DNA from: Lignipirellula cremea
Lineage (GTDB): Bacteria > Planctomycetota > Planctomycetia > Pirellulales > Pirellulaceae
Reading direction: 5' to 3'
DNA length: 64,000 bases
Assembly (NCBI RefSeq): GCF_007751035.1
Contig: NZ_CP036433.1
Span: 7,111,001 to 7,175,000 of the forward strand
Positions 8,213 to 17,627 of this stretch are shown here, piece by piece (positions within the stretch are counted from its first letter, which is position 1; the number at the start of each line of letters is the position of its first letter). The notes beneath the pieces are model-generated. The model was not told the DNA's origin, did not search any database, and saw only the letters and a list, made by a program, of their open reading frames with translations. Position numbers and translations under genes: made by a program.

Positions 8213-9745
8213 TTACGATTGCGGATGCAGCACGAGAAACCGGGAACCGTTCCCCGACTTCACCAGCAGCAGCACCCGGTCGACCCCGTCGAGCGCTTTT
8301 TCAAACGCTTCAGGGCTGTTTACCGGCTGTCGTCCGGCCTCCAGGATGACATCGCCGCGGGCCAGGCCCGCTTTCGCCGCTGCGCCGCTGGTCGCCACAT
8401 CGGCAACCACCACGCCGGCAGTCGACTCCATGCCCAGCTCTTTCGCCACATCGGCGGTCAGCGGAGCAATCTGCAGGCCCCAGCGATTCAGCGGAGCCTG
8501 GGCCGACGACGCATCCTGCAGGGCGACGGGGCTGGCGGTTTCCGCCTGGCCGCCGCAAGTGGCGGTCAGCGTCATCGGCTTGCCGTCGCGGATGATCTCC
8601 ATCTTCTGCTGCGAACTGATCGGGCAGCGTTCGACCGCGTTCTGCAGTTCCCGCGGATGAGCAACCGAGTGGCCCGAGAACGACAGGATCACGTCGCCTT
8701 GCTGCAGGCCCGCGTGGGCCGCCGGGGAGTCCTCGACAACACTAGAGACCAGCACGCCCTGGCCCGTTTTCACGCCAAAACTGGAGGCCAGTTCGTGCGT
8801 CAACGGCTGGATGCCGACGCCCAGGAAGGCTCGCTGCACCACGCCCGAGGATTCCAGTTGCGAGGCGACCCACTTGGCGAGGTTGATCGGGGCGGCAAAA
8901 CCGACGCCCTGGTTACCGCCGCTGCTGGAGGAGATGGCCGTGTTGATGCCGACGACTTCGCCGTCGAGATTGACCAGCGGCCCGCCGCTGTTGCCAGGGT
9001 TAATGGCGGCGTCGGTCTGCAGCCAGTTCTCGCGGTCGGCGATGCCGATGCCGCGGCCCTTGGCGCTGATGATGCCGGCCGTCACGGTGCCTTCCAGGCC
9101 AAACGGCTGTCCCAGGGCCAGCACCCAGTCGCCCACTTCGACAATGTCGCTGTCGCCCAGCGGCGCGGCGACCAGGTCGTCGGCCTGGATCCGGATAATG
9201 GCCAGATCGGTCTTCGGGTCGGTCTTCACTTCCTGCGCGCGGAACTCGCGGCCATCGTGCAGGCGCACGGTAATCTCGCCCCCTCCGCGGACCACATGGT
9301 TATTGGTGAGAATCACGCCGGCCGAGTCGATAATCACGCCCGAGCCAATTCCGCCGCCGGTCGGCTGCGCATAAGCGGACGGACGGAAAAACCGTTTCAT
9401 TTCGGGATGGCTGCGGAAGAGTTCCTCTAACGATTCGCCGCCGAACGGGCTGCGGTCGGAAGGATCAATACCCGGGCCAAAGCGTTTTTCAAAACGCTGC
9501 ACCGACGGTTGCTCATCGGGAGTTTCTGTTTTGATCATCACAACCGAAGGCTGCACGTCCCGGGCGACCGTGCGAAAAGTGGCCGACAAACTCGAAGCGA
9601 AACTGGCTCCTTTCTCAGGCGTTGCCTTGACGGGGGAATCGCCGAACGCATGCGGCAGTTCTGCTGCTGCCCAGCCGAACCCAAGAAAGAGAGCACCGCA
9701 AAGGGACGCGGCGCCAAGGGTGCGTACATAAAAGTTGCGCAACAT
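8213..9745 (-). CDS. HtrA/Deg-type periplasmic serine protease with two PDZ domains
   Basis: A 510-residue Do/DegP-like protease that degrades or refolds damaged proteins outside the cytoplasm. A signal or anchor segment (residues about 7-28) is followed by a trypsin-like domain with the full triad: LTNNHVV (His150), DPKTDLAII (Asp180) and NPGNSGGPL (Ser253). Two PDZ domains follow (about 300-390 and 410-500). The start at 9745 has AAGGAG correctly spaced. A linker rich in Arg, Phe and Glu between signal and protease domain is usual for planctomycete homologues. It is transcribed alone, divergent from the second PQQ-like gene, and ended by a terminator at 8045-8090. Confidence 0.95.
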   Translation of the reverse strand: MLRNFYVRTLGAASLCGALFLGFGWAAAELPHAFGDSPVKATPEKGASFASSLSATFRTVARDVQPSVVMIKTETPDEQPSVQRFEKRFGPGIDPSDRSPFGGESLEELFRSHPEMKRFFRPSAYAQPTGGGIGSGVIIDSAGVILTNNHVVRGGGEITVRLHDGREFRAQEVKTDPKTDLAIIRIQADDLVAAPLGDSDIVEVGDWVLALGQPFGLEGTVTAGIISAKGRGIGIADRENWLQTDAAINPGNSGGPLVNLDGEVVGINTAISSSSGGNQGVGFAAPINLAKWVASQLESSGVVQRAFLGVGIQPLTHELASSFGVKTGQGVLVSSVVEDSPAAHAGLQQGDVILSFSGHSVAHPRELQNAVERCPISSQQKMEIIRDGKPMTLTATCGGQAETASPVALQDASSAQAPLNRWGLQIAPLTADVAKELGMESTAGVVVADVATSGAAAKAGLARGDVILEAGRQPVNSPEAFEKALDGVDRVLLLVKSGNGSRFLVLHPQS

Positions 9746-10238
9746 GGATACACTCCTTGATAAAGGATGTTAGACGGGGGGAGACGCCGCTGGGGTTGCC
9801 GCTAAGCAACAAATATCGGGGCGCTGGCGGCCGCCTGTTGGAGGGATCAGGCGACCGCAGCGCACCGCTCAGGGCCTCGTTCGGCGATACCTTTCGCCGG
9901 AACTCTTCTTTGTTCCTTGAGAAGGTTGCCGCCGGCCAGCGAATCTTGCGGAAAACTTTCCACTTTTTCTCCCCCGCCTGGCGCCCAGAAAACGGGGAGA
10001 ATCGCCGCGAACCATCCGCCGACTTCCTCCGTATGCGCGGGCGCCCGAATGCTGGCATGTGCCGCCGGCATGGAATACGATGGACGAGCAAGTAGCCAAA
10101 GTTGCCAGACTTTGGAAGAGACGCCGGAAACCGCGGCCAAACTCTGGCGAGTTCAGCTACATGCTGGCCCACGCCTGTTCCCCTTCCTGTTTGTTTACTC
10201 GTCTTCTATGTTCTTCCATGTCCTTCAAGGGAACCCGC
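9746..10238. other. Divergent intergenic region carrying repeat R2
   Basis: These 493 bases lie between the HtrA gene and the second PQQ-like gene. The only structure I can support is the R2 repeat at 10092-10160. In-frame upstream ATGs for the plus-strand gene exist (10059, 10218), but they lack a signal peptide and run through the repeat, so they were not used. Confidence 0.5.
10092..10160 (+). repeat. Dispersed bipartite palindromic repeat R2, copy 1
   Basis: GTAGCCAAAGTTGCCAGACTTTGG (left arm at 10092-10115) contains the palindrome CCAAAGT/ACTTTGG. The right arm ACTCTGGCGAGTTCAGCTAC (10141-10160) contains AACTC/GAGTT. The same two arms, inverted, occur at 19768-19844. Confidence 0.65.
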
Positions 10239-11540
10239 ATGCGTATCCACAAGACTTTGCCGAAACGCGGACCGTTCGCCGGCGCCAGTTTGCTGCGGGT
10301 CGCCTGCCTGGGCGTTGTTCTAAGCGTCTGGCCGATTGCCGACCTGGTCCAGGCCCAGGAGTGGACCCGTTTCCGCGGGCCAAACGGTTCAGGCGTCAGC
10401 ACGGCCAGCACGGTTCCGGTCGAATGGACGGCCGACGACTACAACTGGCGGGTCGAGCTGCCAGGCGTGGGACACTCATCGCCGGTGCTGTGGGGCGATC
10501 GGGTGTTTCTCACCTGCGCCGATCTGGCGGCCGGCCAGGGCTTTCTGGTCTGCCTGGATACGGCGACCGGCGAGGAACAATGGCGGCAGACATTCCCGCT
10601 GCAGAAGTACAAGAAGCATGCGCAAAACAGCTTTGCTACGCCGACGCCGGTGGTCGACGCGGAACGCGTTTATATGCTCTGGCAGTCGCCGCAGACGTCC
10701 CAGATTTGCGCCTTTACCCACCAGGGCGACGAAGTCTGGCGGAGCGACCTGGGCGAGTTCAAAGCGGGACACGGCAGCGCCGTTTCGCTGGTGGAATACG
10801 ACGGCATGATCTACTTCTGCAACGACCAGACCGGCCCCAGTTATCTGCTGGCCCTCGATGCGGCGACCGGCGCCGAGCGCTGGAAGCTGCCGCGGGAGAC
10901 GGACCGTGCGTGCTATTCGACGCCTTGCATTTATGCTCCCACGGGTCGTCCTGTGGAGCTGATTGTTTCGCATTCGTATGAAGGGATCACCAGCCATAAC
11001 CCGCAAACGGGCGAGCAGCTGTGGCGGATGACGCCGTTTGGCGACTTCCAGCAACGAGCCTGCGCCTCGCCGATTATCGCCGGCGAACTGGTCATTGCCT
11101 GCAGCGGTTTCGCCACCGCCGAGAAGAACGTGGTGGTGGTCAAGCCGCCGCACGCGGGCGGGCCCGAGAAGCCGGAAGAGGCGTACCGACTGACCAAAAC
11201 GGCGCCGCACGTTCCCACGCCGCTGGTGCATGGGGATCGCATTTACCTCTGGAACGACCGCGGCATCGCCACCTGCGCCGACCTGGCGACCGGCAAAACG
11301 ATCTGGGTGCAGCGGGTCGGCGGCAACTACTTCGGCTCGCCCGTGTGGATCGACGGCAAGCTGTATTGCATCGATACTGACGGCGTGGTCAGCGTCATTT
11401 CGGCCAGCGACGAATACGAACTGCTGGCTCGTAACCCCCTGGACGAAGGCAGCTGCGCTACGCCCGCCGTCGCCGGCGGCGTGCTTTACTTGCGCACCGA
11501 CAAGCACCTGGTTTCCCTCGGCGGCGAGAAGAGCAAGTAA
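10239..11540 (+). CDS. Secreted PQQ-like beta-propeller protein (BamB-like)
   Basis: A 433-residue paralogue of the protein at 677-1900. It has a long signal peptide (RGPFAGASLLRVACLGVVLS...) and then QEWTRFRGPNGSG, the same entry motif as its paralogue, followed by repeated propeller blades (TGEEQWRQ, TGAERWK, TGEQLWR, TGKTIWVQ). No catalytic site is apparent, so a binding, scaffold or electron-shuttle role in the periplasm is possible. The start at 10239 is supported by AAGGGA about ten bases upstream. It is monocistronic: the following gene is on the opposite strand. Confidence 0.85.
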   Translation: MRIHKTLPKRGPFAGASLLRVACLGVVLSVWPIADLVQAQEWTRFRGPNGSGVSTASTVPVEWTADDYNWRVELPGVGHSSPVLWGDRVFLTCADLAAGQGFLVCLDTATGEEQWRQTFPLQKYKKHAQNSFATPTPVVDAERVYMLWQSPQTSQICAFTHQGDEVWRSDLGEFKAGHGSAVSLVEYDGMIYFCNDQTGPSYLLALDAATGAERWKLPRETDRACYSTPCIYAPTGRPVELIVSHSYEGITSHNPQTGEQLWRMTPFGDFQQRACASPIIAGELVIACSGFATAEKNVVVVKPPHAGGPEKPEEAYRLTKTAPHVPTPLVHGDRIYLWNDRGIATCADLATGKTIWVQRVGGNYFGSPVWIDGKLYCIDTDGVVSVISASDEYELLARNPLDEGSCATPAVAGGVLYLRTDKHLVSLGGEKSK

Positions 11541-11624
11541 GGAACGCCAGCGGAATTTGAGTTCCTTTCGTTGAGTAAAAAAATAACTGCCGGATTCTAG
11601 TTCGTCGTTTTGAGCAAGAACAGA

Positions 11625-11705
11625 TGCCGGACAGTCGACTTGCACTCCGTGAAAGATCGCGTTCTTTTGCGGAGCAAAAGACGACTGACCGTCGACCTCC
11701 GTCCG
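11625..11705 (+). repeat. Dispersed repeat R1, copy B
   Basis: GCCGGACAGTCGACTT leads into the hairpin CTTTTGCGGAGCAAAAG (11664-11680) and a second GTCGAC block. It lies between convergent genes and matches the R1 copies at 46.5 and 62.9 kb in order and spacing. Confidence 0.65.
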
Positions 11706-11777
11706 TTAGAAAGTTTCTCGTTCCCAGTGATAGAAGACGGCCCTTCTGCTTCCCGCCAGAAGCCGTCGTCCGTCCCG

Positions 11778-13673
11778 TTAGCTCTTTCTTCCGCGGGGGG
11801 CGATGAAGTATAGCTGGGGCGTTTCCGCCTTGAGCTTTGCCTGCTGGGAGGAAGTCAGGCCGCGGCTTTCCAGCGAGATGCGCCGGAGTTTGGGGAAGCG
11901 TTCGGCCGACAGGCTGGCCAGCGCTTGTACGCCGGCAACGCCCAGCGGGTTGCCGACCAGGCTCAAGTGACGCAGCTCGCGAAAACGGGAGGAAGCCATC
12001 AGCGTTTTCACGCCGGTCGCCCCGACCTTGTTGTTGTCCAGCTGGAGCACGCTGACCCGTTCCATCGCCGGGGAGGCCACCAGCAATCCGGCCGCCCCGT
12101 TCGTCAGCAGGTTCGACGACAGATCCAGATGCTCAAACTGCGGCAGCACCGATCTGCCTAACAACAACCGCAAGGCGTCGTCCCGCAGTTGGTTCCCGGA
12201 CAGGTTGAGCAGGCTTAGTTGCGGCAGCTTCGACCAGCCGGCCAGGGCTTCAAAATCGCCCATCTCCAGACCCGCACGCTGCAGATGCAGTCGCCGGAGT
12301 TTGTCGGCCGCTGGAGAAGCGAGCAGTCGCGACAGCGAGCCCGCCTCCTGGCGGGCGCCCATCACAACCAGCGTTTCCAGCTGCATCCCGGCCGACTGCG
12401 ACAGCAGATCCAGGTCGTTGCGGACGCCGCCCGCATCGGGCCCGGCGAAAGCTTTCTCCGGCGCCGCGAGCAGCAGTTCCTGCATGCCGGCCAGGGCCGG
12501 ATTCTGGGCCACGGCCTCGGCGGCCAGTGGACTGGTCAGGGGAACATGCAGCGCCCGTACGCGGGCCCAGGGAGCTTCTTTCAGCAACGGCAACTGCAGC
12601 TCGGGCGAGGCGGGCAACCGCGCCTCGACCACCTGCGACCAGTAAGGACAGGCGACAATCGGCCCGACAGCGGCCTGGCTGGTTTGCGCCTGGAAGTGGT
12701 TCACGCGCAGATCGACCAGCACGGCTGACGGGAACCGGGCGAACAATGCGGCGGCCTGTTCGGTGAACAAAGCGGGCGGAGCGATGGCCGTTTCCAGCAG
12801 CCCGCCGCGATGGCCCGACCAGCGGATGTGCGGGGCGTGCTTGTTGTCCGGCAGGGTCGGGGCGTCGCGCAGGATGGTTTTCCAGCGTCGCACCCACTCG
12901 CTGCGGCGCCGATGGTATTCGGCGTCGGCCGGATGGAACGCTTCCATCTCGCACTCCAGGCGAACCAGTTCGCCCCGGGGATCGCCATGGTCGGCCAGCC
13001 AGTCGGCGTAAACCTGTCGCGGACCCAGCTCGCCGTGCTGGGCGATAATCGCATCAACCAGGGCCGCTTCTTCCGGGTTGGCGTCCAGCCCGGCGTTGGC
13101 GGGCGCGGACGGCTGGAGACCGGTCGGCGGCGATATTTTCTCCAGCAACGCATCGAGCCGACGCGTCCAGGACAGACCATCAGCGGCGACCACATGGAAG
13201 CTGGAATGGCCCCGCCAGTGATGCAAGGCGTCCCCCAGTTCCGGCGACAGCGGCTGTTTCTGCGCGTAACGTTCCAGCTGAATGACGAGAATCCGATACG
13301 GCATTTCATTGTCGGAAATGCTGGCAAGGCGCCAGGCGTCGACCGCCCGCAACAGGCTCTCCGCGGAATCCAGCAAATGGCGACGCGTGAGCCGCAGCAT
13401 CAGGGCGACCAGCGCCGGGTTCTCGCCCGCCAGCTGGGCGAACGCCTTGGATTCCTGCCCTTTGCGGTCGTCGCGCAGGGGACGCAGCTGAACCACATTC
13501 CGGGCCGTGTGTTCGATCGCCAGCAACAGCGTTTCCGCCTGCTGCGGCTTGGGTGCGACCAGGATCGCCTCTCCTTCTTCCCAGTTCCGCGGATCAATCG
13601 CTTCCCGGTGCGGCTTGAGGACGACCGTGGCGTTCAAGTATTCCTGCAGTAAATAGGCTGCGTCGGTCGTCAT
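11778..13673 (-). CDS. TIGR02996-domain leucine-rich-repeat protein
   Basis: A 631-residue cytoplasmic-looking protein without a signal peptide. Residues about 1-200 have no recognised fold. A TIGR02996 repeat-companion domain follows at about 215-265, with the signature ARQ/PRQVYADWLADHGDPRGELVRLE. The C-terminal half is made of leucine-rich repeats of the ribonuclease-inhibitor style (LSLLNLSGNQLRDDAL, VSVLQLDNNKVGATG, LRHLSLVGNPLGVAG). TIGR02996 proteins of this build are expanded in planctomycetes and their role is unknown; a protein-binding function is inferred from the repeats. The next gene upstream (13722-16106) ends 48 bp away on the same strand, so they may be cotranscribed. Confidence 0.85.
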   Translation of the reverse strand: MTTDAAYLLQEYLNATVVLKPHREAIDPRNWEEGEAILVAPKPQQAETLLLAIEHTARNVVQLRPLRDDRKGQESKAFAQLAGENPALVALMLRLTRRHLLDSAESLLRAVDAWRLASISDNEMPYRILVIQLERYAQKQPLSPELGDALHHWRGHSSFHVVAADGLSWTRRLDALLEKISPPTGLQPSAPANAGLDANPEEAALVDAIIAQHGELGPRQVYADWLADHGDPRGELVRLECEMEAFHPADAEYHRRRSEWVRRWKTILRDAPTLPDNKHAPHIRWSGHRGGLLETAIAPPALFTEQAAALFARFPSAVLVDLRVNHFQAQTSQAAVGPIVACPYWSQVVEARLPASPELQLPLLKEAPWARVRALHVPLTSPLAAEAVAQNPALAGMQELLLAAPEKAFAGPDAGGVRNDLDLLSQSAGMQLETLVVMGARQEAGSLSRLLASPAADKLRRLHLQRAGLEMGDFEALAGWSKLPQLSLLNLSGNQLRDDALRLLLGRSVLPQFEHLDLSSNLLTNGAAGLLVASPAMERVSVLQLDNNKVGATGVKTLMASSRFRELRHLSLVGNPLGVAGVQALASLSAERFPKLRRISLESRGLTSSQQAKLKAETPQLYFIAPRGRKS

Positions 13674-13721
13674 GGGAAAGGGATCCGGCAGATGAAAAGG
13701 AAAAGGAGAATCGCCGGTCGG

Positions 13722-16106
13722 TTAATCTTCCCCGTCGAGAAAGTCGGCCTTGAGATCCAGCTGCTTGAAGATTGGCAGATGACGGTAATAAACCTCAAGG
13801 GTGCATACCGCCAGGGCTGTAGTATACAGTCGTCCGCCGCTGGAGTGTCCGCTGCGATGGTCGCCAGAGGCAAAATGCCAGCTGCCGGCCGCATGGCCGC
13901 GGGTGTCCTGCGTGCTCACCAGCACGTCGCGCATGCGGCGGTTCCATTTTTCCCAGCTGGGGCCGCCGTAATGATGCATCGTCTGGGTGGCGTAATACCA
14001 GTAATAAATATTGGGCTGTTCGGCGTGCGGCAGGTTCTCTTCAGTCGCCAGCCAGCGCGTTCCCAGCCGCAGACCGGGGCGATCGTTTTTCCAGCCCAGG
14101 TACATGCGGCAGAGCAGACCTTCGGCCGTCATGGTCGGGGTCGGTTTCTGGCCGGCCGTGTAGCCGTACCGGGAGCCGTCGTCGCTGCCGACACGATCCA
14201 GGAACCGGTTCGCCATTTCAAACCGCTCCGGCGGAACGACCAGTCCGGCCGCCCGCGCGCTCTGCAGGGCCATTAGCTGCCAGCCGACCACGCTCGTATC
14301 GCTGGGGGTCGACATCGCCTGTCCGTAGTATCGCCAGCCGCCGTCCTGGTGCTGGGTATTGAGGATATGCTCGATCGCCTTTTCGGCCGCGTGCCGCAGC
14401 TTGTCGTCGCCCGTCATGGCGTATGCTTCGCAGAGCACGATCGTCGCCTGTCCGTGCGCGTACACGCCGGAGTTATCGCGGGACGGACCGCCCAGGTTTC
14501 CCGTGTTGGGATCCTGATGATCGACCAGCCAGCGCAATCCCTGGGAGACCGTATCCCGATAGTTGCCGACCAGATGCGACTGGCCAGCGCCCAGGAAGGG
14601 CAGCAGCACCAGCGACGTCGCGGCCGCATCGTTGTGCGTGGCGCCCGTCCCGCGGCAGTTACAGCCCGCCACATGACGAAAGTCGTGCAGGCTCCAGCGG
14701 CCGTCCTCCAGCTGATGCATGGCCATCCAGCGCAGGCCTCGGGCGACGGCCGCTTCGGTGAGCGTGGTGCCGCCTTCGTGCTTGACGATCTCGACCCGGA
14801 CCCGCGGATCACGGGCGGCGTAGGTGGACCCAACACCCGCATTGGCGGCGATGGCATTCTTGACGCGCTGCAGGGGCGGCAAAGTAGGATCGGTCGAGGC
14901 TGGATCGATCCGCAGTTCGCGCGCGTCCTGGTCGGCCCGGGCGATCACCGCTTTGGTGTCCGGGTTCTTCATGTCGATCTCCGGCGGCACGGGCAGATCG
15001 AAGCGCACCTCCTGATCCTTGTCGGGAAGAATCTCGGCGCCTTCTTCGCGCGGCATGGAGATCGAAGTCGATAGCACGATCGTGTTGTCGGGATCGCCGG
15101 CGTCGCGGAACACATACAGGGCCAGCAAAATCAACAGCACCGTATGGAACACCAGACTGACCAGCCAGGCCGGCGTGTTGCGGAAAAACTCCCGCACCAG
15201 CATCGGCAACACGCCGCCGCGAGCCATCCGCCGAATACGATTCCGGGCCGACATCGATGCGCCGGTTGCCGCCCGCCGCCTCTGCTCAGCCCGTCGCCGG
15301 GCCGCTTCGCCGCGCTGCGGATCAGCCACAGGCGGGGCCTGCGGAGAAGTGCGTTCGCCCGCAGGAGCGGCCCCGCCCTGCCGCGCGGTCGGCGGCGGGG
15401 GAGGCTGCGGGCGACGAGCGTCAGTACGTGCGGAGGCCGGCTGGCGGGTGGGAGAAGCGGTCCGGTCGGGCGGTGCTTTCTCGCGCGATCGGGCAGGCGG
15501 CTCGGCCGTTTTGCCCGATGCTTTTGACGATGTCGGAGCCGATGCTTTCGGCGGCGTGGGGGACGGCGTTCCGGTCGCCGCCCTGGCTGCGGCGGGAGTG
15601 GCAGGCGCTTGACCCGCCCGGTGTGCGGCCCGTTTTCTTTCCCGTTCCTGCAGCAGTCGCTGGACTTCGCGTTCCTGTTCTTCGCTGAGTTCAATACTCG
15701 CGCCGCAGTGCCAGCAATCGGCGATCATCAGCCACATGCGCACCGACATCGGCGACCGGCAGTCAGGGCAGGCGCACATGATGACGTCGCCTTCGACCCA
15801 GAAATCCGCATCGCCGCGAGCCGTTTTTCCCGGCGAAGCGTCGAGACTTTCCCCCCAACCCTGCGTGGAAGCCGGCAGCGGAGCAGCCGCCTGCCGGGCG
15901 GCGGGAGCGGAGCCTTCTTTCCAGGCCGGCAGCGGCGGCAAAGGGCCGTCCGACATCAGGTCGAAGGTCGCCAGCGGCGGCAAAGGGCCTTGCCCCATCG
16001 GCACGCCCCAGTCCGGCAAGGAATCACTCGGCGCAGGCTCATTCAGGCCCGCCATCGGCGAGAGAACGAGGTCCGGCGTGGAGTCAGCAGGTACTGAGAC
16101 AGACAT
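13722..16106 (-). CDS. Zinc-ribbon, transmembrane, cyclase/prenyltransferase-repeat protein
   Basis: A 794-residue multidomain protein. The N terminus is Pro-rich; near residues 110-135 lies a C4 zinc-ribbon-like motif (CACPDC ... DCWHCGAS). A long Pro/Ala/Arg-rich linker leads to a single membrane segment at about 310-330 (WLVSLVFHTVLLILLALYVF). The C-terminal half holds alpha/alpha-barrel repeats of the squalene cyclase / prenyltransferase type (ARGLRWMAMHQLEDGRW, QGLRWLVDHQDPNTG, LNTQHQDGGWRYYGQ). The DxDD motif of squalene-hopene cyclases was not seen, so catalysis is doubtful. The start at 16106 is the first ATG; a GTG lies two codons upstream. The topology predicts a cytoplasmic zinc ribbon and an extracytoplasmic barrel. 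Confidence 0.8.
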   Translation of the reverse strand: MSVSVPADSTPDLVLSPMAGLNEPAPSDSLPDWGVPMGQGPLPPLATFDLMSDGPLPPLPAWKEGSAPAARQAAAPLPASTQGWGESLDASPGKTARGDADFWVEGDVIMCACPDCRSPMSVRMWLMIADCWHCGASIELSEEQEREVQRLLQERERKRAAHRAGQAPATPAAARAATGTPSPTPPKASAPTSSKASGKTAEPPARSREKAPPDRTASPTRQPASARTDARRPQPPPPPTARQGGAAPAGERTSPQAPPVADPQRGEAARRRAEQRRRAATGASMSARNRIRRMARGGVLPMLVREFFRNTPAWLVSLVFHTVLLILLALYVFRDAGDPDNTIVLSTSISMPREEGAEILPDKDQEVRFDLPVPPEIDMKNPDTKAVIARADQDARELRIDPASTDPTLPPLQRVKNAIAANAGVGSTYAARDPRVRVEIVKHEGGTTLTEAAVARGLRWMAMHQLEDGRWSLHDFRHVAGCNCRGTGATHNDAAATSLVLLPFLGAGQSHLVGNYRDTVSQGLRWLVDHQDPNTGNLGGPSRDNSGVYAHGQATIVLCEAYAMTGDDKLRHAAEKAIEHILNTQHQDGGWRYYGQAMSTPSDTSVVGWQLMALQSARAAGLVVPPERFEMANRFLDRVGSDDGSRYGYTAGQKPTPTMTAEGLLCRMYLGWKNDRPGLRLGTRWLATEENLPHAEQPNIYYWYYATQTMHHYGGPSWEKWNRRMRDVLVSTQDTRGHAAGSWHFASGDHRSGHSSGGRLYTTALAVCTLEVYYRHLPIFKQLDLKADFLDGED

Positions 16107-16349
16107 TCGCACCGACAGGTAAAAAGATGTAGGCCGCGTTTTTAGAATTGAGGGAATCCCGAATTCCGCAGTTCCTCTTCTCAGTTTAACTGACCGACGA
16201 TCGATTCGACAAGCGCGCAGGACCGGATCCCCCCGATTTGCCCGGAAGCGGCGGGGGAGATGCGCGACCTTTCAAGCGTCGCCGCCAGCTGCACCCGCCG
16301 TTCGATCGCCGGCCGTTTCGACGCCAGGGTTGGTTACGCGGAGGGACGG

Positions 16350-17360
16350 CTATCGGTTCGCACGCGTTTCCCAGTCGCCAAAGTCGGGCGTGGCGGCGGT
16401 CCGCACCTTTCCCTGCTCCAGATAAACGACCATCGCTGCCGTGTCCTTTTGCTGCGTCGCAAAGGCAATGCCGTCGACCGGACCATACACGCTGACGATC
16501 GAAGCCAGCGCGTCGGCGTCGGCCCCGTTGGGCGCGACGACCGTCACCGAGCTATGCGTCGTCAGCCCTTTGCCGGTCTGCGGATCCAGGATGTGCGAGT
16601 ACCGCACGCCGTCGATTTCAACGTACTGCCAGGCATCGCCCGAGGTGGCTACCCCGCAGTTCTTCACGCTCAGATACCGACTGGGCGGATCGTTCGGCTG
16701 CAGCGGAGCGACGCCGATGCGCCAACCTTCTTTCCCCGGCGGCGGATCGCCCACCGCCAGATCCCCCGAGCCGTCGACCAGGGCATGTGTCAGGCCGCGT
16801 TCCCGCAGCACCGCCAAAGCGGCGTCAGCCGCGTAACCTTTGGCGATGCCGCCCAGGTCCAGCTGCATGTCCGCCTGCAGTAGTTCGATCGACCGCGGCT
16901 CGGCATGCAAGCGAACATGCCGATAACCGACCGCCTGCCGGGCGGCCGTGAGCACCTGGGGATCGGGCAGCGTTTTCGTTTTGCGGATCTGGCGCCAGAG
17001 CTTGCTGAGCGGGCCGATCGTGGCGTCGAAGCGTCCTTCGGTCTGGCGACTCCAGGCTTCGCTCCGCCGCAGTACTTCGTACAGGTCTTCGCTAGCCGGC
17101 TGCGGCTTTGTCGTGGGGGCAAGCTGGCACAGGCGATTCAACTCGCTCTCAGGATCGTAATCACTCAGCCGCTTGTTCAGTTCGCGAATCCGTTCAAAGG
17201 CCGCCCCAAACGCCGGCAACGCGGCCCGCTCGTCGGGCGCAAACAGCACGATATGAAACATCACCCCCATATGCGGCTGCGACTGTTCAAACCGCTGCAA
17301 CGGCGCGGCGGGATCGGCGCCAGCGCAATGTACGGCCAGCAGCAGGGCGGGAATCCACAT
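16350..17360 (-). CDS. apbE: FAD:protein FMN transferase (ApbE family)
   Basis: ApbE attaches FMN covalently to a Thr/Ser of target proteins such as NqrB/NqrC or RnfG, using FAD and magnesium, on the outer face of the cytoplasmic membrane. This 336-residue protein has a signal peptide (MWIPALLLAVHCAGA) and the family landmarks: LSDYDPESELNRL, LDLGGIAKGYAAD, LVDGSGDLAVG and VTVVAPNGADADAL. Length is normal. The usual GGN in the third motif reads GSGD here. No Nqr or Rnf gene is in the window, so the target is unknown. The upstream gene on the same strand ends 267 bp away with a hairpin between, so it is probably its own unit. Confidence 0.92.
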   Translation of the reverse strand: MWIPALLLAVHCAGADPAAPLQRFEQSQPHMGVMFHIVLFAPDERAALPAFGAAFERIRELNKRLSDYDPESELNRLCQLAPTTKPQPASEDLYEVLRRSEAWSRQTEGRFDATIGPLSKLWRQIRKTKTLPDPQVLTAARQAVGYRHVRLHAEPRSIELLQADMQLDLGGIAKGYAADAALAVLRERGLTHALVDGSGDLAVGDPPPGKEGWRIGVAPLQPNDPPSRYLSVKNCGVATSGDAWQYVEIDGVRYSHILDPQTGKGLTTHSSVTVVAPNGADADALASIVSVYGPVDGIAFATQQKDTAAMVVYLEQGKVRTAATPDFGDWETRANR

Positions 17361-17425
17361 GCAATCAATTCCTGTGTTCCAAGAGAACGTGAAGCGTTTC
17401 TACTACGCGGTCAATACAAACTGCA

Positions 17426-17447
17426 GGTCGGGCACTCCTGCCCGACC
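17426..17447. repeat. Perfect 9-bp hairpin, GGTCGGGCA/TGCCCGACC
   Basis: GGTCGGGCA (17426-17434) and TGCCCGACC (17439-17447) pair perfectly around a 4-base loop. A related GGGCAGGAGCGCCC sequence follows at about 17547-17560. It lies between the beta-helix gene and apbE. No U-run follows on either strand, so it is recorded as a palindromic repeat rather than a terminator. Confidence 0.5.
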
Positions 17448-17627
17448 CTTTCGACGGTAGCAGCGTTAAAACGGCACGACGAGGGGGTTCGCCGTTCCTT
17501 TTCCTGCGACGCCAGTTCCGTTTCAATTCCGTAATCGTCAACGGGCAGGAGCGCCCATTCTACGGGAAAAAACGACGATCCTGCACGACGCCAGCCTTCG
17601 CGTCATCACGGGACGTCCGACCAGACC

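Noticed and set aside
17426-17447. Hairpin considered as a terminator of the beta-helix gene
   Set aside because: No U-run follows on the minus strand, and a related sequence nearby suggests a repeat, so it was listed as a repeat.
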